Of a DNA stretch of 36,669 bases, positions 17,145 through 24,391 are shown piece after piece; the first letter of the stretch is position 1; each line of letters starts with the position of its first letter. This DNA comes from UBA1732 sp045114455. Its GTDB lineage: Bacteria > Verrucomicrobiota > Lentisphaeria > Victivallales > UBA1829. Made by a program: the position numbers and the translations under genes. Below the pieces are notes generated by a model. That model saw nothing but the letters and a program-made list of their open reading frames with translations, had not been told where the DNA came from and did not search any database. Where the stretch lies: NCBI GenBank assembly GCA_045114455.1, contig JBGUKN010000015.1, forward strand, positions 1 to 36,669. Reading direction: 5' to 3'.

Positions 17145-17948
17145 TTAGATTGAGGTCGGTTCCACGCGTCCGATCGCCTCGCGGAAATGCTCCAGCATAA
17201 CCGGCACGATCGGCGCGTTCGTGCAGAGGATGCCCTCCGAAGGCCAGTTCGAACCGCCATTCATATCGAGCACGACGGCCCCGGCTTCGGACGCGATCAG
17301 CGCACCCGCCGCCACGTCGTATTCCTTCAGAGCGATCTCCCAGTACACGTCCACGCGGCCCGCCGCCACGAAGCACAGATCGAGCGCGGCCGAACCGCAG
17401 CGCTTGATGTCCTGGGCGACCGGAAATACGCGGTCGATGATCGGCATATTGTTCTTTTTCAGCCCGGCGCGCAGACACGCGAACCCGGTGGCGACCACGG
17501 CTTTGGAAAGCGAATCGCAGCCGGACACATGGATCGGGCGTCCGTCCTCGAACGCCCCTTTTCCTCGTTCGGCGGAAAACATCATATCGAGGCGCGGCGC
17601 GAAGACGCAGCCCGCAATGGTCGTGCCGTTTTCCTTCAGCGCGATCGAAATGCAGAAGAACGGATGTCCGTGCACGAACGACTGCGTGCCGTCGATCGGA
17701 TCGACCACCCAGCAGAACGGCGAATCCTGGTCGCGGCGGCCGTATTCCTCGCCGTACATGCCGTGCCCCGGAAAGCGTTTCCGGATCTCCGAGGCGATCA
17801 GCGTCTCGACGACCTTGTCGGCGGTGGACACGATGTCCTTCGGCGTGCCTTTGCAGGAAACGGCGTTCTCCTTGATGTGGTTGAAATATTTCATCGCCTC
17901 GGCCCCTGCGAGCCGCGCGATCTCCTGGATCTGCGTGATATAGTCCAT
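17145..17948 (-). CDS. suhB: Inositol-phosphate phosphatase family protein (SuhB/IMPase)
   Basis: 267 residues, the usual length. A Mg2+-dependent phosphatase of inositol-1-phosphate or related sugar/nucleotide phosphates. Metal-site motifs are present: GEE at 66-68, DPIDGT at 83-88 and the downstream aspartate D211 in EYDVAAG. That last motif is usually WDxAAG, so the conserved Trp is replaced by Tyr. In bacteria SuhB-type proteins also act in RNA polymerase complexes, so the substrate is not certain. Follows pyrD by 18 bp in the operon. Confidence 0.9.
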   Translation of the reverse strand: MDYITQIQEIARLAGAEAMKYFNHIKENAVSCKGTPKDIVSTADKVVETLIASEIRKRFPGHGMYGEEYGRRDQDSPFCWVVDPIDGTQSFVHGHPFFCISIALKENGTTIAGCVFAPRLDMMFSAERGKGAFEDGRPIHVSGCDSLSKAVVATGFACLRAGLKKNNMPIIDRVFPVAQDIKRCGSAALDLCFVAAGRVDVYWEIALKEYDVAAGALIASEAGAVVLDMNGGSNWPSEGILCTNAPIVPVMLEHFREAIGRVEPTSI

Positions 17949-17966
17949 GCGTGCGCTCCTTTCCGT

Positions 17967-18890
17967 TCAGTCGATCCTGACCTGCCCGACCAGTTCCGAC
18001 ACGGATGCGATCCCGTGCGAATCCAGATAGGCGTTCAGCTCCTCGATCACGCGGAGCGGAGCGCGCGGATCGGCGAAAATGGCCGTGCCGACCGCCACGG
18101 CGGACGCTCCCGCGAGCAGGAACTCGACCGCGTCCAGGCCGTTCATGATGCCGCCCATGCCGATGATCGGGATGGAGACGGCTTTCGACGTCTCGTAAAC
18201 GAGCTTGATCGCGACCGGCTTGACCGCGGGGCCGCTCATGCCGCCGGTCACGTTCGCGATCTTCGGACGGCGCGTCTCCACGTCGATGGCCATGGCGGGG
18301 ATGGTGTTGATGAGGCTCAGGATATCGCTGCCGGCGTCCTGCGCGGCGAGCGCGAAATCGGCGATGCGCGACACGTTCGGGCTGAGCTTGGTGATGAGCG
18401 GAATGGCCGTGGCCTTTCGGACTGCGGCGACGACCCCGGCGAGCGCCTTCGGATCGGTGCCGAACGACAGTCCGCCCTCCTTCACGTTCGGGCACGACAC
18501 GTTGATCTCGAGCGCGGCGATAAAGTCCTTTTCCGCCTCAAGGCGTTCGGCAACATACGCATAGTCTTCCGGCTTCTTCCCCCAGATGTTCACGATCACG
18601 GTCGCCTTCGTCTTCTTCAGGCGCGGCAGGTAGTGTTCCCCCGTCAGGAAGGCGTCAATGCCCGGTCCCTGCAACCCGATGGCGTTCAGCATGCCGCCAG
18701 TCACTTCCGCCACGCGCGGCGTCGGATTGCCGTGCGACGGCCACGGGGCGATCCCCTTCACGACGACCGCGCCGAGCGTTTCGACCGGGAAGAAATCCTT
18801 GTACTCCTCGCCGTATCCGAACGTGCCGGACGCGGTCATGACCGGGTTCTTCAGGGAAAGCGGACCGAGTTTCACGTTCAGATCAGCCAC
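17967..18890 (-). CDS. pyrD: Dihydroorotate dehydrogenase, class 1B catalytic subunit
   Basis: 307 residues. Oxidises dihydroorotate to orotate in pyrimidine synthesis, passing electrons through FMN to the PyrK subunit and on to NAD+. The catalytic base of class 1 enzymes is Cys133 in EINVSCPN, and the FMN phosphate-binding region reads IIGMGGIMNGLDAVEFLLAGA. Cytosolic, without the membrane-targeting N-terminus of class 2. The start at 18890 overlaps the end of pyrK by 8 bp, typical of translational coupling between the two subunits. Together with PyrK this points to an organism not relying on quinone-linked oxidation. Confidence 0.96.
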   Translation of the reverse strand: MADLNVKLGPLSLKNPVMTASGTFGYGEEYKDFFPVETLGAVVVKGIAPWPSHGNPTPRVAEVTGGMLNAIGLQGPGIDAFLTGEHYLPRLKKTKATVIVNIWGKKPEDYAYVAERLEAEKDFIAALEINVSCPNVKEGGLSFGTDPKALAGVVAAVRKATAIPLITKLSPNVSRIADFALAAQDAGSDILSLINTIPAMAIDVETRRPKIANVTGGMSGPAVKPVAIKLVYETSKAVSIPIIGMGGIMNGLDAVEFLLAGASAVAVGTAIFADPRAPLRVIEELNAYLDSHGIASVSELVGQVRID

Positions 18891-19671
18891 AGTACACCTC
18901 CTCCGCAGGATAAACGACCCCCTCCTTGCAGCTGCGCGAATACCGCCAGCCGTCCGGCGAGGACTTGTCCACGACCTTGATCACGCACGCGAAGCACGCG
19001 CCCACGCCGCAGCCCATGCGCTGGTCCATGCTGATCTCGCACTTCAAACCGAGCTTCGCGGCGGTCTTCGCCAGCGCATACAGCATCGGCGCGGATCCGC
19101 AGCCGTACACCATGGATCCGGCCGGGAAATCCGCCTTGCGCGCCTCCATCAGCTCCGTCACGAACCCCTTGAACCCGCTCGAACCGTCATTCGTGGCGGT
19201 CTCCACGCGCCAGCCGAGCGCCTTGTATTCGTCGATCAGGATGAAATCGGACTCCGTACGCGCGCCGAGGAACAGGATGCCGGGGCGCGGCGACTTCTTC
19301 GCCAGGAACAGCGTCGAGGCCGAACCGTAGCCGCCCGCCGCGATCACGGGGAACGTGTTTTCGTCCGGCATGGTGTAGCTCGTTCCGAGCGGGCCGAGGA
19401 TCCGGCAGGAATCGCCCGGCTTCATCCGCGCCAGACGCTCCGTCCCGGCTCCAACGACCTTGAACACCAGCGTCAGTTCGCCCGTCGCCGCATCCGCGTC
19501 GCAGATGCTGAACGGACGCCGCAGGATGTGGTCGAGCGCGTCGCCGATGCGGACATGCACAAACTGGCCCGGTTTCGCCTCGGCCGTCACATGCGGCGCG
19601 CGGAACGCGATCCGATGGTACGCCCCGTGCAGGACGCCGCACCGGAGGACCGTACACGGAAAATCATTCAT
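18883..19671 (-). CDS. pyrK: Dihydroorotate dehydrogenase B, electron-transfer subunit
   Basis: 262 residues. FAD and [2Fe-2S] subunit that carries electrons from PyrD to NAD+. The FAD-binding RRPFSI motif is at 51-56, a NAD-binding region with IAAGGYGSAS is near 110, and the cluster cysteines are C221, C226, C229 and C248 (GCGVGACFAC, then SRSCKEG). The ATG at 19671 begins right before the first conserved strand; an AGGAG lies about 13 nt upstream, farther than usual. First gene of the pyrK-pyrD-suhB-fkbM-like operon, with a strong promoter at 19779-19807. Confidence 0.95.
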   Translation of the reverse strand: MNDFPCTVLRCGVLHGAYHRIAFRAPHVTAEAKPGQFVHVRIGDALDHILRRPFSICDADAATGELTLVFKVVGAGTERLARMKPGDSCRILGPLGTSYTMPDENTFPVIAAGGYGSASTLFLAKKSPRPGILFLGARTESDFILIDEYKALGWRVETATNDGSSGFKGFVTELMEARKADFPAGSMVYGCGSAPMLYALAKTAAKLGLKCEISMDQRMGCGVGACFACVIKVVDKSSPDGWRYSRSCKEGVVYPAEEVYCG

Positions 19672-19778
19672 AGGACATGCGGTCTCCTGTCCGGCTTCTT
19701 TCGATGTCGCGATTGCGGACGAAGCCCGTTCGCGGACCGCCGGACGTTGTCTTGTTTTTGTCTCAAAACTCGCTCCAT

Positions 19779-19807
19779 AATATACAGCCTCGCGCGCGAA
19801 AGGTCAA
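19779..19807 (-). promoter_or_regulatory. Sigma70-type promoter of the pyrK operon
   Basis: On the minus strand, TTGACC (19807-19802), 17 bp, TATATT (19784-19779). Leader of about 100 nt to the pyrK ATG. The start region faces away from the RRM-gene promoter at 19963-19991. Confidence 0.75.
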
Positions 19808-19822
19808 GACAAATCTCACAAA

Positions 19823-19853
19823 TTCCCGTACATCCGGGAAACATGTTTTCCCG
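19823..19853. promoter_or_regulatory. Three alternating TTCCCG/CGGGAA half-sites upstream of the pyrK promoter
   Basis: TTCCCG at 19823-19828, CGGGAAA at 19835-19841 and TTTCCCG at 19847-19853 form two overlapping inverted repeats immediately upstream of the pyrK -35 box, with half-sites 12-13 bp apart. The layout fits a dimeric regulator's operator. No regulator is identified. Confidence 0.4.
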
Positions 19854-19962
19854 CGAGCCCGATGATGTTGCATCGTCCGGGCGGGCGCTCCGCGGAAACG
19901 CCTGACGGACAACAATCCGCGGAAGTTTTTTTATTATTTTACAGTTTTGCCGTTTTTTCCGC

Positions 19963-19991
19963 TTGACTTTTATTCTCCCGCGGTGTATGGT
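19963..19991 (+). promoter_or_regulatory. Sigma70-type promoter of the RRM protein gene
   Basis: TTGACT (19963-19968), 17 bp, TATGGT (19986-19991). Transcription from about 19998 would give a leader near 245 nt. Confidence 0.6.
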
Positions 19992-19997
19992 ATTGAA

Positions 19998-20242
19998 AAT
20001 CTTGCGACAGACCGCACAACGGAGTGGATCACCGGATCCATCCTGCTCAACCGTGCGGGACTGTTTAGGATATACTGTTCGGATGATGCGCAAGCAATTC
20101 AGGTTGAAGTCCTCTTCAGCGGGTCGTTCCGGGGCATTCGGTTGTGCCGTCACCATCGCACTGAATTTCAGGCAGCAAGCCCGAAAAGGTTCGTCCCGCC
20201 AGATTAATTGAAGCGGTATAACCGCGAAAGGACAACACCACA
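19998..20242 (+). promoter_or_regulatory. Long structured 5' leader of the RRM protein gene
   Basis: The 571-bp gap 19672-20242 holds the two divergent promoters, the half-sites and this leader; no gene is seen. Hairpins: CCGCAC (20012-20017) with GTGCGG (20053-20058), enclosing TGGATC/GATCCA (20025-20030, 20035-20040); TGAAG/CTTCA (20105-20109, 20114-20118); and GCGGT/ACCGC (20213-20217, 20221-20225), the last ending 1-2 nt before the Shine-Dalgarno region. It could be a site for autoregulation or temperature control. No known riboswitch is recognised. Confidence 0.45.
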
Positions 20243-20518
20243 ATGAGACTGTATGTGGGCAATCTCGCATTCGCAACCACAAACGACGAACTCAAGGCCG
20301 CGTTCGAGGCGTTCGGCGCCGTGGAATCGGCGACCGTCATCATGGACCGCGAAACCGGACGCTCCAAGGGCTTCGGATTCGTCGACATGAACAATGACGA
20401 AGAGGCCAAGGCGGCCATCGCCGGACTCGACGGACAGCCGATCGGCGGCCGCAACGTCCGCGTCAACGAGGCCCGTCCGAAAGAAGAGCGCCCCCCGCGC
20501 GGACCGCGCCGTTTCTGA
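20243..20518 (+). CDS. RNA-binding protein with a single RRM domain
   Basis: 91 residues, a nearly complete RRM: RNP2 at 3-8 (LYVGNL) and RNP1 near 42-50 (KGFGFVDM), with the helical ELKAAFEAFG segment between. The C-terminal tail is basic and Arg/Pro-rich (KEERPPRGPRRF), as in glycine/arginine-type bacterial RRM proteins of cyanobacteria and PVC/Proteobacteria, some of them cold-regulated. It should bind single-stranded RNA and act in post-transcriptional control. AAAGGA lies about 11 nt before the ATG. A long folded leader precedes it and a strong terminator follows, so it is monocistronic. Confidence 0.94.
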   Translation: MRLYVGNLAFATTNDELKAAFEAFGAVESATVIMDRETGRSKGFGFVDMNNDEEAKAAIAGLDGQPIGGRNVRVNEARPKEERPPRGPRRF

Positions 20519-20556
20519 GCTGACGCGCAAACAAGCTCAAACGATTTGAAAAATTC

Positions 20557-20590
20557 AGGACGGTTCCGAATCATCGGGACCGTCCTTTTT
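20557..20590 (+). terminator. Rho-independent terminator of the RRM gene
   Basis: AGGACGGT (20557-20564) pairs with ACCGTCCT (20579-20586), followed by TTTTAT. Confidence 0.9.
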
Positions 20591-20641
20591 ATATGCGGAT
20601 TTGAGGGGATATTTCCTCGGGCGAATGGTATTCCGACGGGA

Positions 20642-21490
20642 TTACGACTCCTGCCTGCGGCGGTTCCGCCTCTGCTGGTAGTAATTGCTCCGGCTCGTGA
20701 ACCCGCTCCGTCTCGCCGCCTCGTCGGGCGGGACGCCCTCCGAGATCAGGTGGTCCGCCGTCGCCAGGCGCAGGTCGTTCAGATACTGGCAGAACGTCAG
20801 CCCCGTCGCCTCCTGGAAATGAACGTGGAACGCGCTGCGGCTCATGCCGGTGATCTTCAGGGCCTCCTCGACCGTGACCGGGCGGATATACATGCTGTCC
20901 AGATAGAACAGCAGTTCGGAAATGCGGCGTTCCGGGTCGCCTGTGTCGGACGCGACCGGACCGCGGGGCGGTTCCGGCAGATGGAACCCGATTTCCAGCA
21001 GGCTTCCGAGCAGGGAATTGATGCGCAGGGCATTGCCGAACGCGGGCTTCTTCTGCAAATCCATGATCTGATGCAGGATCCCGCCGCATTTTCTGCTGTC
21101 CGCCTCGGACAACGGCAGCAGATAGCCGTTTTTCTCCACGAAGCGCGTCAGGTGTTCCATCAGGAACGCCGCCTCGGACGCGGCGGAGGTATCGCCGAGG
21201 CAGTACCGCACGGACTGCATCAGCACGGCAGTCCGGCAGCCCGATTCCGAGGCGCAGAACACATGCGGCTGTCCGGGCGGGATCAGCAGGAGATCGCCGA
21301 CCTCGACGCGCTGCCGCCACTGGCCGACGGCCTGGATGCCGCCGCCTTCGCAGCAGTAGAACCACTCGTATTCGTCTGGATGCACATGCTGGCGACAGCT
21401 TGAAACGTCACCTTGGAAAGGATGAAGGTAGACGTCAAGCACATTGGGCATGACACGGATTTTTTTGACTCCGGACGGTGCTTTTTTCAT
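20642..21490 (-). CDS. AraC-family transcriptional regulator with cupin domain, C-terminus possibly frameshifted
   Basis: 282 residues. N-terminal cupin-type effector domain (residues about 15-100, with DEYEWFYCCEGG and VGDLLLIPPGQPHVF), a helical linker, and a C-terminal AraC/XylS HTH (VEEALKITGMSRSAFHVHFQ, then LTFCQYLNDLRLATA and DEAARRSGFTSRSNYY). AraC domains normally continue about 15 residues past this point with a G-x-T/S-P-x-E-Y/F-R motif. Here the protein ends in basic QQRRNRRRQES and a stop, while another frame just downstream reads GVVIPSEYH. A frameshift or natural truncation is likely. The ATG at 21490 is preferred; a GTG at 21502 is possible, and neither has a clear Shine-Dalgarno. 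The ligand is unknown; sugar sensing is common in such cupin-AraC proteins. Confidence 0.88.
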   Translation of the reverse strand: MKKAPSGVKKIRVMPNVLDVYLHPFQGDVSSCRQHVHPDEYEWFYCCEGGGIQAVGQWRQRVEVGDLLLIPPGQPHVFCASESGCRTAVLMQSVRYCLGDTSAASEAAFLMEHLTRFVEKNGYLLPLSEADSRKCGGILHQIMDLQKKPAFGNALRINSLLGSLLEIGFHLPEPPRGPVASDTGDPERRISELLFYLDSMYIRPVTVEEALKITGMSRSAFHVHFQEATGLTFCQYLNDLRLATADHLISEGVPPDEAARRSGFTSRSNYYQQRRNRRRQES

Positions 21491-21536
21491 AGGGCGGGTC
21501 ACTTCTCAAATTGGGGGTGTGAAGTTGAGTGTCTGA

Positions 21537-21565
21537 AATATATCCACCGTTTCAGTCAATATCAA
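21537..21565 (-). promoter_or_regulatory. Sigma70-type promoter of the AraC-type gene
   Basis: On the minus strand, TTGATA (21565-21560), 17 bp, TATATT (21542-21537), about 45 bp before the ATG. Confidence 0.6.
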
Positions 21566-21667
21566 ACCTGTTTCCCGTTTTTTTTATGCTTTTTTGTCGG
21601 ATGAAGCTAAAAAAAACGTTACTTACCGTAGATTTCATATGTTTTTATAACACTTTTCCAAAACGAC

Positions 21668-21712
21668 AAAAAAGGACCCGGCTGATCCATGAAAGGAAGA
21701 ATCGCCGGGTCC
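21668..21712 (-). terminator. Rho-independent terminator of the DUF3237-like gene
   Basis: On the minus strand, GGACCCGGC (21712-21704) pairs with GCCGGGTCC (21682-21674), followed by six T. It lies 27 bp after the stop codon. Confidence 0.9.
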
Positions 21713-21738
21713 CGTATGCCGTTCAGAGGAACGGAGGA

Positions 21739-22737
21739 TTATTTCTGCACATTCTTCATGGCAGTCTCGTCGTCTTCGGGAGCATAGAACTCGATGTTGA
21801 TGCTGATGCCGCCCATGCCGCCGGCAGGACGATTGCCGCCGGCAGGAGCCGCACCGGCGCCGCCCGCAGGAGCATTGCCCGCAGGAGCCGCACCGGCAGG
21901 AGCGCCGCCAGGAGCGCCGCCGCCGAAGCCGGGGAAGCCGCCCATGCCGCCGCCCATCGGGGGCATGCCGCCGCCGAAACCGCCCATGCCGCCGCCGAAA
22001 CCGCCGAAACCGGCAGGAGCGCCGCCAGCAGGAGCATTACCCGCAGGAGCCGCGCCAGCAGGAGCGCCTGCAGCGGGTGCGGGAGCCTGATTCGGAGCAG
22101 GAGCGCCGCCGGGAGCGCCACCGCCGAAGCCGGGGAAGCCGCCCATGCCGCCGCCGAAGCCACCCATCGGGGGCATACCGCCGCCCATACCACCGCCGAA
22201 GCCGCCCATGCCGCCGCCCATCGGGGGCATGCCGCCGCCGAAGCCGCCCATGCCGCCGCCAAAGCCGCCGAAACCGCCCATGGCGATCCGGGCTTCCCAG
22301 TCGGTGTTTTCAAGCCAGCGGAGTTTCGGATTGTCGGTGAGGACGTACGGCTTGAGCACGCCGTTCACCTGGGAGTTGTCGATGAAAATCTTGGTCGGGG
22401 TGCCGTCGGCATCCTTGCCGTCGAGGATGTAACGCGCGGAAATCGAGCCGCTTCTCTGCGTATCCACTGCGCCGGGCTGGATTTCGCCCTTGAAGAACGT
22501 GGTATCGAGGTCGCCGTGGAAGAGGATCATGTTCGCGCTACCCTTGCCGCCCTGCACGGAGAGCGTCTGGTCGAGGACTACATGGATCTGGAACACTTTC
22601 TTGCGGCTGACCTGGCGGGCGGCGGCATTCGCGCCGGCCGCGGGCTGGGCGTTCTGGGCAAGGACTGCTGCGGGGATGCCGACGAGGGTCACGCATGCGG
22701 CGGTCGCCGTCGCAGCGTACAGAAGACTTTTTTTCAT
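21739..22737 (-). CDS. Exported DUF3237-like protein interrupted by a Gly/Met/Pro/Ala-rich insertion
   Basis: 332 residues. Signal peptide 1-28 (MKKSLLYAATATAACVTL, cleavage after VLAQ or nearby). Residues 45-150 match the pattern of DUF3237 beta-barrel proteins: FQIHVVLDQTLSVQGG, GDLDTTFFKGEIQPGAVDTQ, SARYILDG and PKLRWLENTDWEARI. The last strand of that fold, ISINIEFYAP, appears only at 311-320. Between them lies a 159-residue block of GGFGGGM, PPMGGGM and GAPAGAAPAGNAPAGGA units. The family link is from memory of the pattern. AGAAAGG lies 9 nt before the ATG. Periplasmic or surface location is likely. Function unknown; the Met-rich glycine segments could bind metal or form a flexible matrix. 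Confidence 0.75.
   Translation of the reverse strand: MKKSLLYAATATAACVTLVGIPAAVLAQNAQPAAGANAAARQVSRKKVFQIHVVLDQTLSVQGGKGSANMILFHGDLDTTFFKGEIQPGAVDTQRSGSISARYILDGKDADGTPTKIFIDNSQVNGVLKPYVLTDNPKLRWLENTDWEARIAMGGFGGFGGGMGGFGGGMPPMGGGMGGFGGGMGGGMPPMGGFGGGMGGFPGFGGGAPGGAPAPNQAPAPAAGAPAGAAPAGNAPAGGAPAGFGGFGGGMGGFGGGMPPMGGGMGGFPGFGGGAPGGAPAGAAPAGNAPAGGAGAAPAGGNRPAGGMGGISINIEFYAPEDDETAMKNVQK
21808..22284 (-). repeat. Low-complexity coding insertion (GGM/GAP repeats)
   Basis: Encodes residues 152-310 of the DUF3237-like protein. It contains two GGM-PPM-rich blocks, each followed by a PAG-rich block, with GAPAGAAPAGNAPAGGA occurring twice, so the insertion probably grew by an internal duplication of roughly 55-75 residues. 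Confidence 0.85.
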
Positions 22738-22869
22738 TGTGGAAACCTTTCTGGTGTTTGAAGTTAAGTTTTAAGGAAAGGAAGAAGAGCTTGCTTTCAG
22801 AAAAAGCGGAGTCAGGCGGGGAAGCCGGATTCCGGTCCGGGCCTCCCCGTCGGGGAAACGGAGCCGTGC

Positions 22870-23889
22870 TCAGTCCGCCCACTCGGTAATGGCCGCGACC
22901 GCGGCGCAGTCCACGATGTCGTCCACGGAGCAGCCACGGGAGACGTCGGTGAACGGGCGGCGGAGGCCCTGGATCAGCGGTCCGATGGCCGTGGCGCCGG
23001 CGAGGCGTTCCGTGGCCTTGTACATGGTATTGCCGCAGTTCAGGTCGGGGAAGATGAGGACGTTCGCCTGACCGGCGACCGGGGAACCCGGGGCTTTCTT
23101 CTTGGCGATGTCGGGGATGATCGCGGCGTCGAACTGGAGTTCGCCGTCGATGAGCAGGTCGGGGGCGAGCGCCTTGGCCTTCGCTGTGGCTTCGACGACC
23201 TTGTCGATGATCGGGTCGTGCGCGGAGCCCTTGGAGGAACAGCTGATCATGGCGACCTTCGGTTCCTGTCCCGTGTACTGGCGGAACGTCTTCGCAGTGG
23301 TGACGGCGATCTCGGCGAGTTGGTCGGCATCCGGGTTGATGTTCAGGCCGCAGTCGGCATAGAAGAAGACGCCCTCGTAGCCCCACTTCGGATCGGGGAG
23401 CTGCATGATGAAGAACGCGGAGGCGATGTGGTTGCCCTTGGCGGTCTTGAAAAGCTGGAGCGCGGGCTTCGTCTTCTGGGCGGTATTGTGCGCGTATCCG
23501 TTCGGATTGCCGCCGCCGGACACATAGCCGTGGGCGTCTCCTGCGCAGACCATGGCGGCGGAGAACACGCAGGTGTCCTTCAGCCATTCGCGGGCCTGTT
23601 CCGGGGTCAGTCCTTTGTTCTTGCGGATCTCGACGCAGACGTCGATGTACTTCTGCAGGTTCGGGGTCTTCAGGATATCCACGACCTCGACGCCGTCGAG
23701 GGAAACGCCGTTTTCGGCGGCGAGCTTGCGGATGGCGTCTTCATCGCCGACCAGGACGGGTTTGACATAGCCGAGTTTCGCGAGCTTTTCGGCCGCTTTC
23801 AGGTTGCGGGGATCGTCGCTTTCGGTCAGGCAGACTTTTCTGCCCAGGGACTTCGCTTTCGCGCGGATGGATTCAAGCACATTGGCCAT
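22870..23889 (-). CDS. pta: Phosphate acetyltransferase
   Basis: 339 residues, the length of the single-domain enzyme. Converts acetyl-CoA and phosphate to acetyl phosphate for acetate fermentation. Recognisable blocks: LTESDDPRNLKAAEKLA (family: pE..D.R.l.Aa), IASAFFIMQ, FFYADCGLNINPDADQLAEIA, MISCSSKGSA, DGELQFDAAIIPDIA, NVLIFPDLNCGNTMYKATERLAGATAIGPL written here in parts: NVLIFPDLNCGN, YKATERLAGA and IGPLIQGLRRP. The usual SG-A-x-H-ST loop is expanded to SGGGNPNGYAHNT. The ATG at 23889 has AAGGAG 9 nt upstream; a longer frame to 24027 has no match. No ackA is next to it. It is followed 132 bp later by the DUF3237-like gene on the same strand. Confidence 0.94.
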   Translation of the reverse strand: MANVLESIRAKAKSLGRKVCLTESDDPRNLKAAEKLAKLGYVKPVLVGDEDAIRKLAAENGVSLDGVEVVDILKTPNLQKYIDVCVEIRKNKGLTPEQAREWLKDTCVFSAAMVCAGDAHGYVSGGGNPNGYAHNTAQKTKPALQLFKTAKGNHIASAFFIMQLPDPKWGYEGVFFYADCGLNINPDADQLAEIAVTTAKTFRQYTGQEPKVAMISCSSKGSAHDPIIDKVVEATAKAKALAPDLLIDGELQFDAAIIPDIAKKKAPGSPVAGQANVLIFPDLNCGNTMYKATERLAGATAIGPLIQGLRRPFTDVSRGCSVDDIVDCAAVAAITEWAD

Positions 23890-24124
23890 TCTGAGGAATC
23901 TCCTTGACTGTTTTGAATTTGGATGGTTCGGCGCATGCCGGCCCAGTCGACGCCGGCGCGCGCATTGATTGTATTCGGTACGGAAACGCGCGAAAACCGC
24001 GGGCGTTTTTTCTCGTCCGCAATTCATGCGCGTTACCTAACCCCATAATGTAACACAAAAAATCAAAACTGAAAGCGCAAAACATGTTTTTTTCGTCTTT
24101 TTTTGCTTTTTTTTCGTTTCCGGC

Positions 24125-24153
24125 TTGATTTTTCGCCTCACAGGGTGTAAAGT
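24125..24153 (+). promoter_or_regulatory. Sigma70-type promoter of tRNA-Leu
   Basis: TTGATT (24125-24130), 17 bp, TAAAGT (24148-24153), ending 27 bp before the mature tRNA. The gap 23890-24124 before it is AT-rich with no gene. Confidence 0.65.
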
Positions 24154-24180
24154 ATATCCCGTAATCCAGTTACATGGAGT

Positions 24181-24264
24181 GCTCGGGTGGCGGAATGGCA
24201 GACGCGCTAGCTTGAGGTGCTAGTGGGGTATCCCGTGGGAGTTCAAATCTCCCCTCGAGCACCA
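24181..24264 (+). tRNA. tRNA-Leu, anticodon GAG
   Basis: 84 nt including an encoded CCA. The acceptor stem GCTCGGG pairs with CTCGAGC (one G-T), discriminator A. The anticodon stem CTAGC/GCTAG closes the loop TTGAGGT, anticodon GAG. A long variable arm (GGG-TAT-CCC) marks a class II tRNA, and the T arm is GGGAG/CTCCC around TTCAAAT. A T-run follows directly. Confidence 0.96.
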
Positions 24265-24296
24265 TTTTTTGTTTTAAAGGGACTCATTCCGTTATT

Positions 24297-24391
24297 GTGC
24301 TCAAGCGCAGCTGAGCACTACTATCGTGGAGGGCTTGCCCTCTTGTGCCGTCGCGAAGCACGGCACTGCTTCAGTGGAGGACTTGTCCTCC
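24297..24391. repeat. Tandem pair of 48-bp composite palindromic (REP/BIME-like) units
   Basis: Each unit has a 7-bp stem with an 8-nt loop, a 9-nt linker, then a short palindrome with a CTTG centre. Unit 1: GTGCTCA/TGAGCAC (24297-24303, 24312-24318) and GAGGG/CCCTC (24329-24333, 24338-24342). Unit 2: GTGCCGT/ACGGCAC (24345-24351, 24360-24366) and GGAGGA/TCCTCC (24376-24381, 24386-24391). Both 8-nt loops contain GCGNAGC, the very stable GNA mini-hairpin. Stems differ by paired changes. Unit 2 extends into the last codons of the gene ending at 24371. Confidence 0.7.

Noticed and set aside
19672..20282. Open frame of about 200 codons in the pyrK-RRM gap (minus strand)
   Set aside because: It covers two promoters and a structured leader, has low-complexity Arg/Cys-rich sequence and no domain.
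21794..22432. Proline/methionine-rich plus-strand frames opposite the DUF3237-like gene
   Set aside because: They are antisense readings of the GGM/GAP repeats; the minus strand has signal peptide, ribosome-binding site and terminator.
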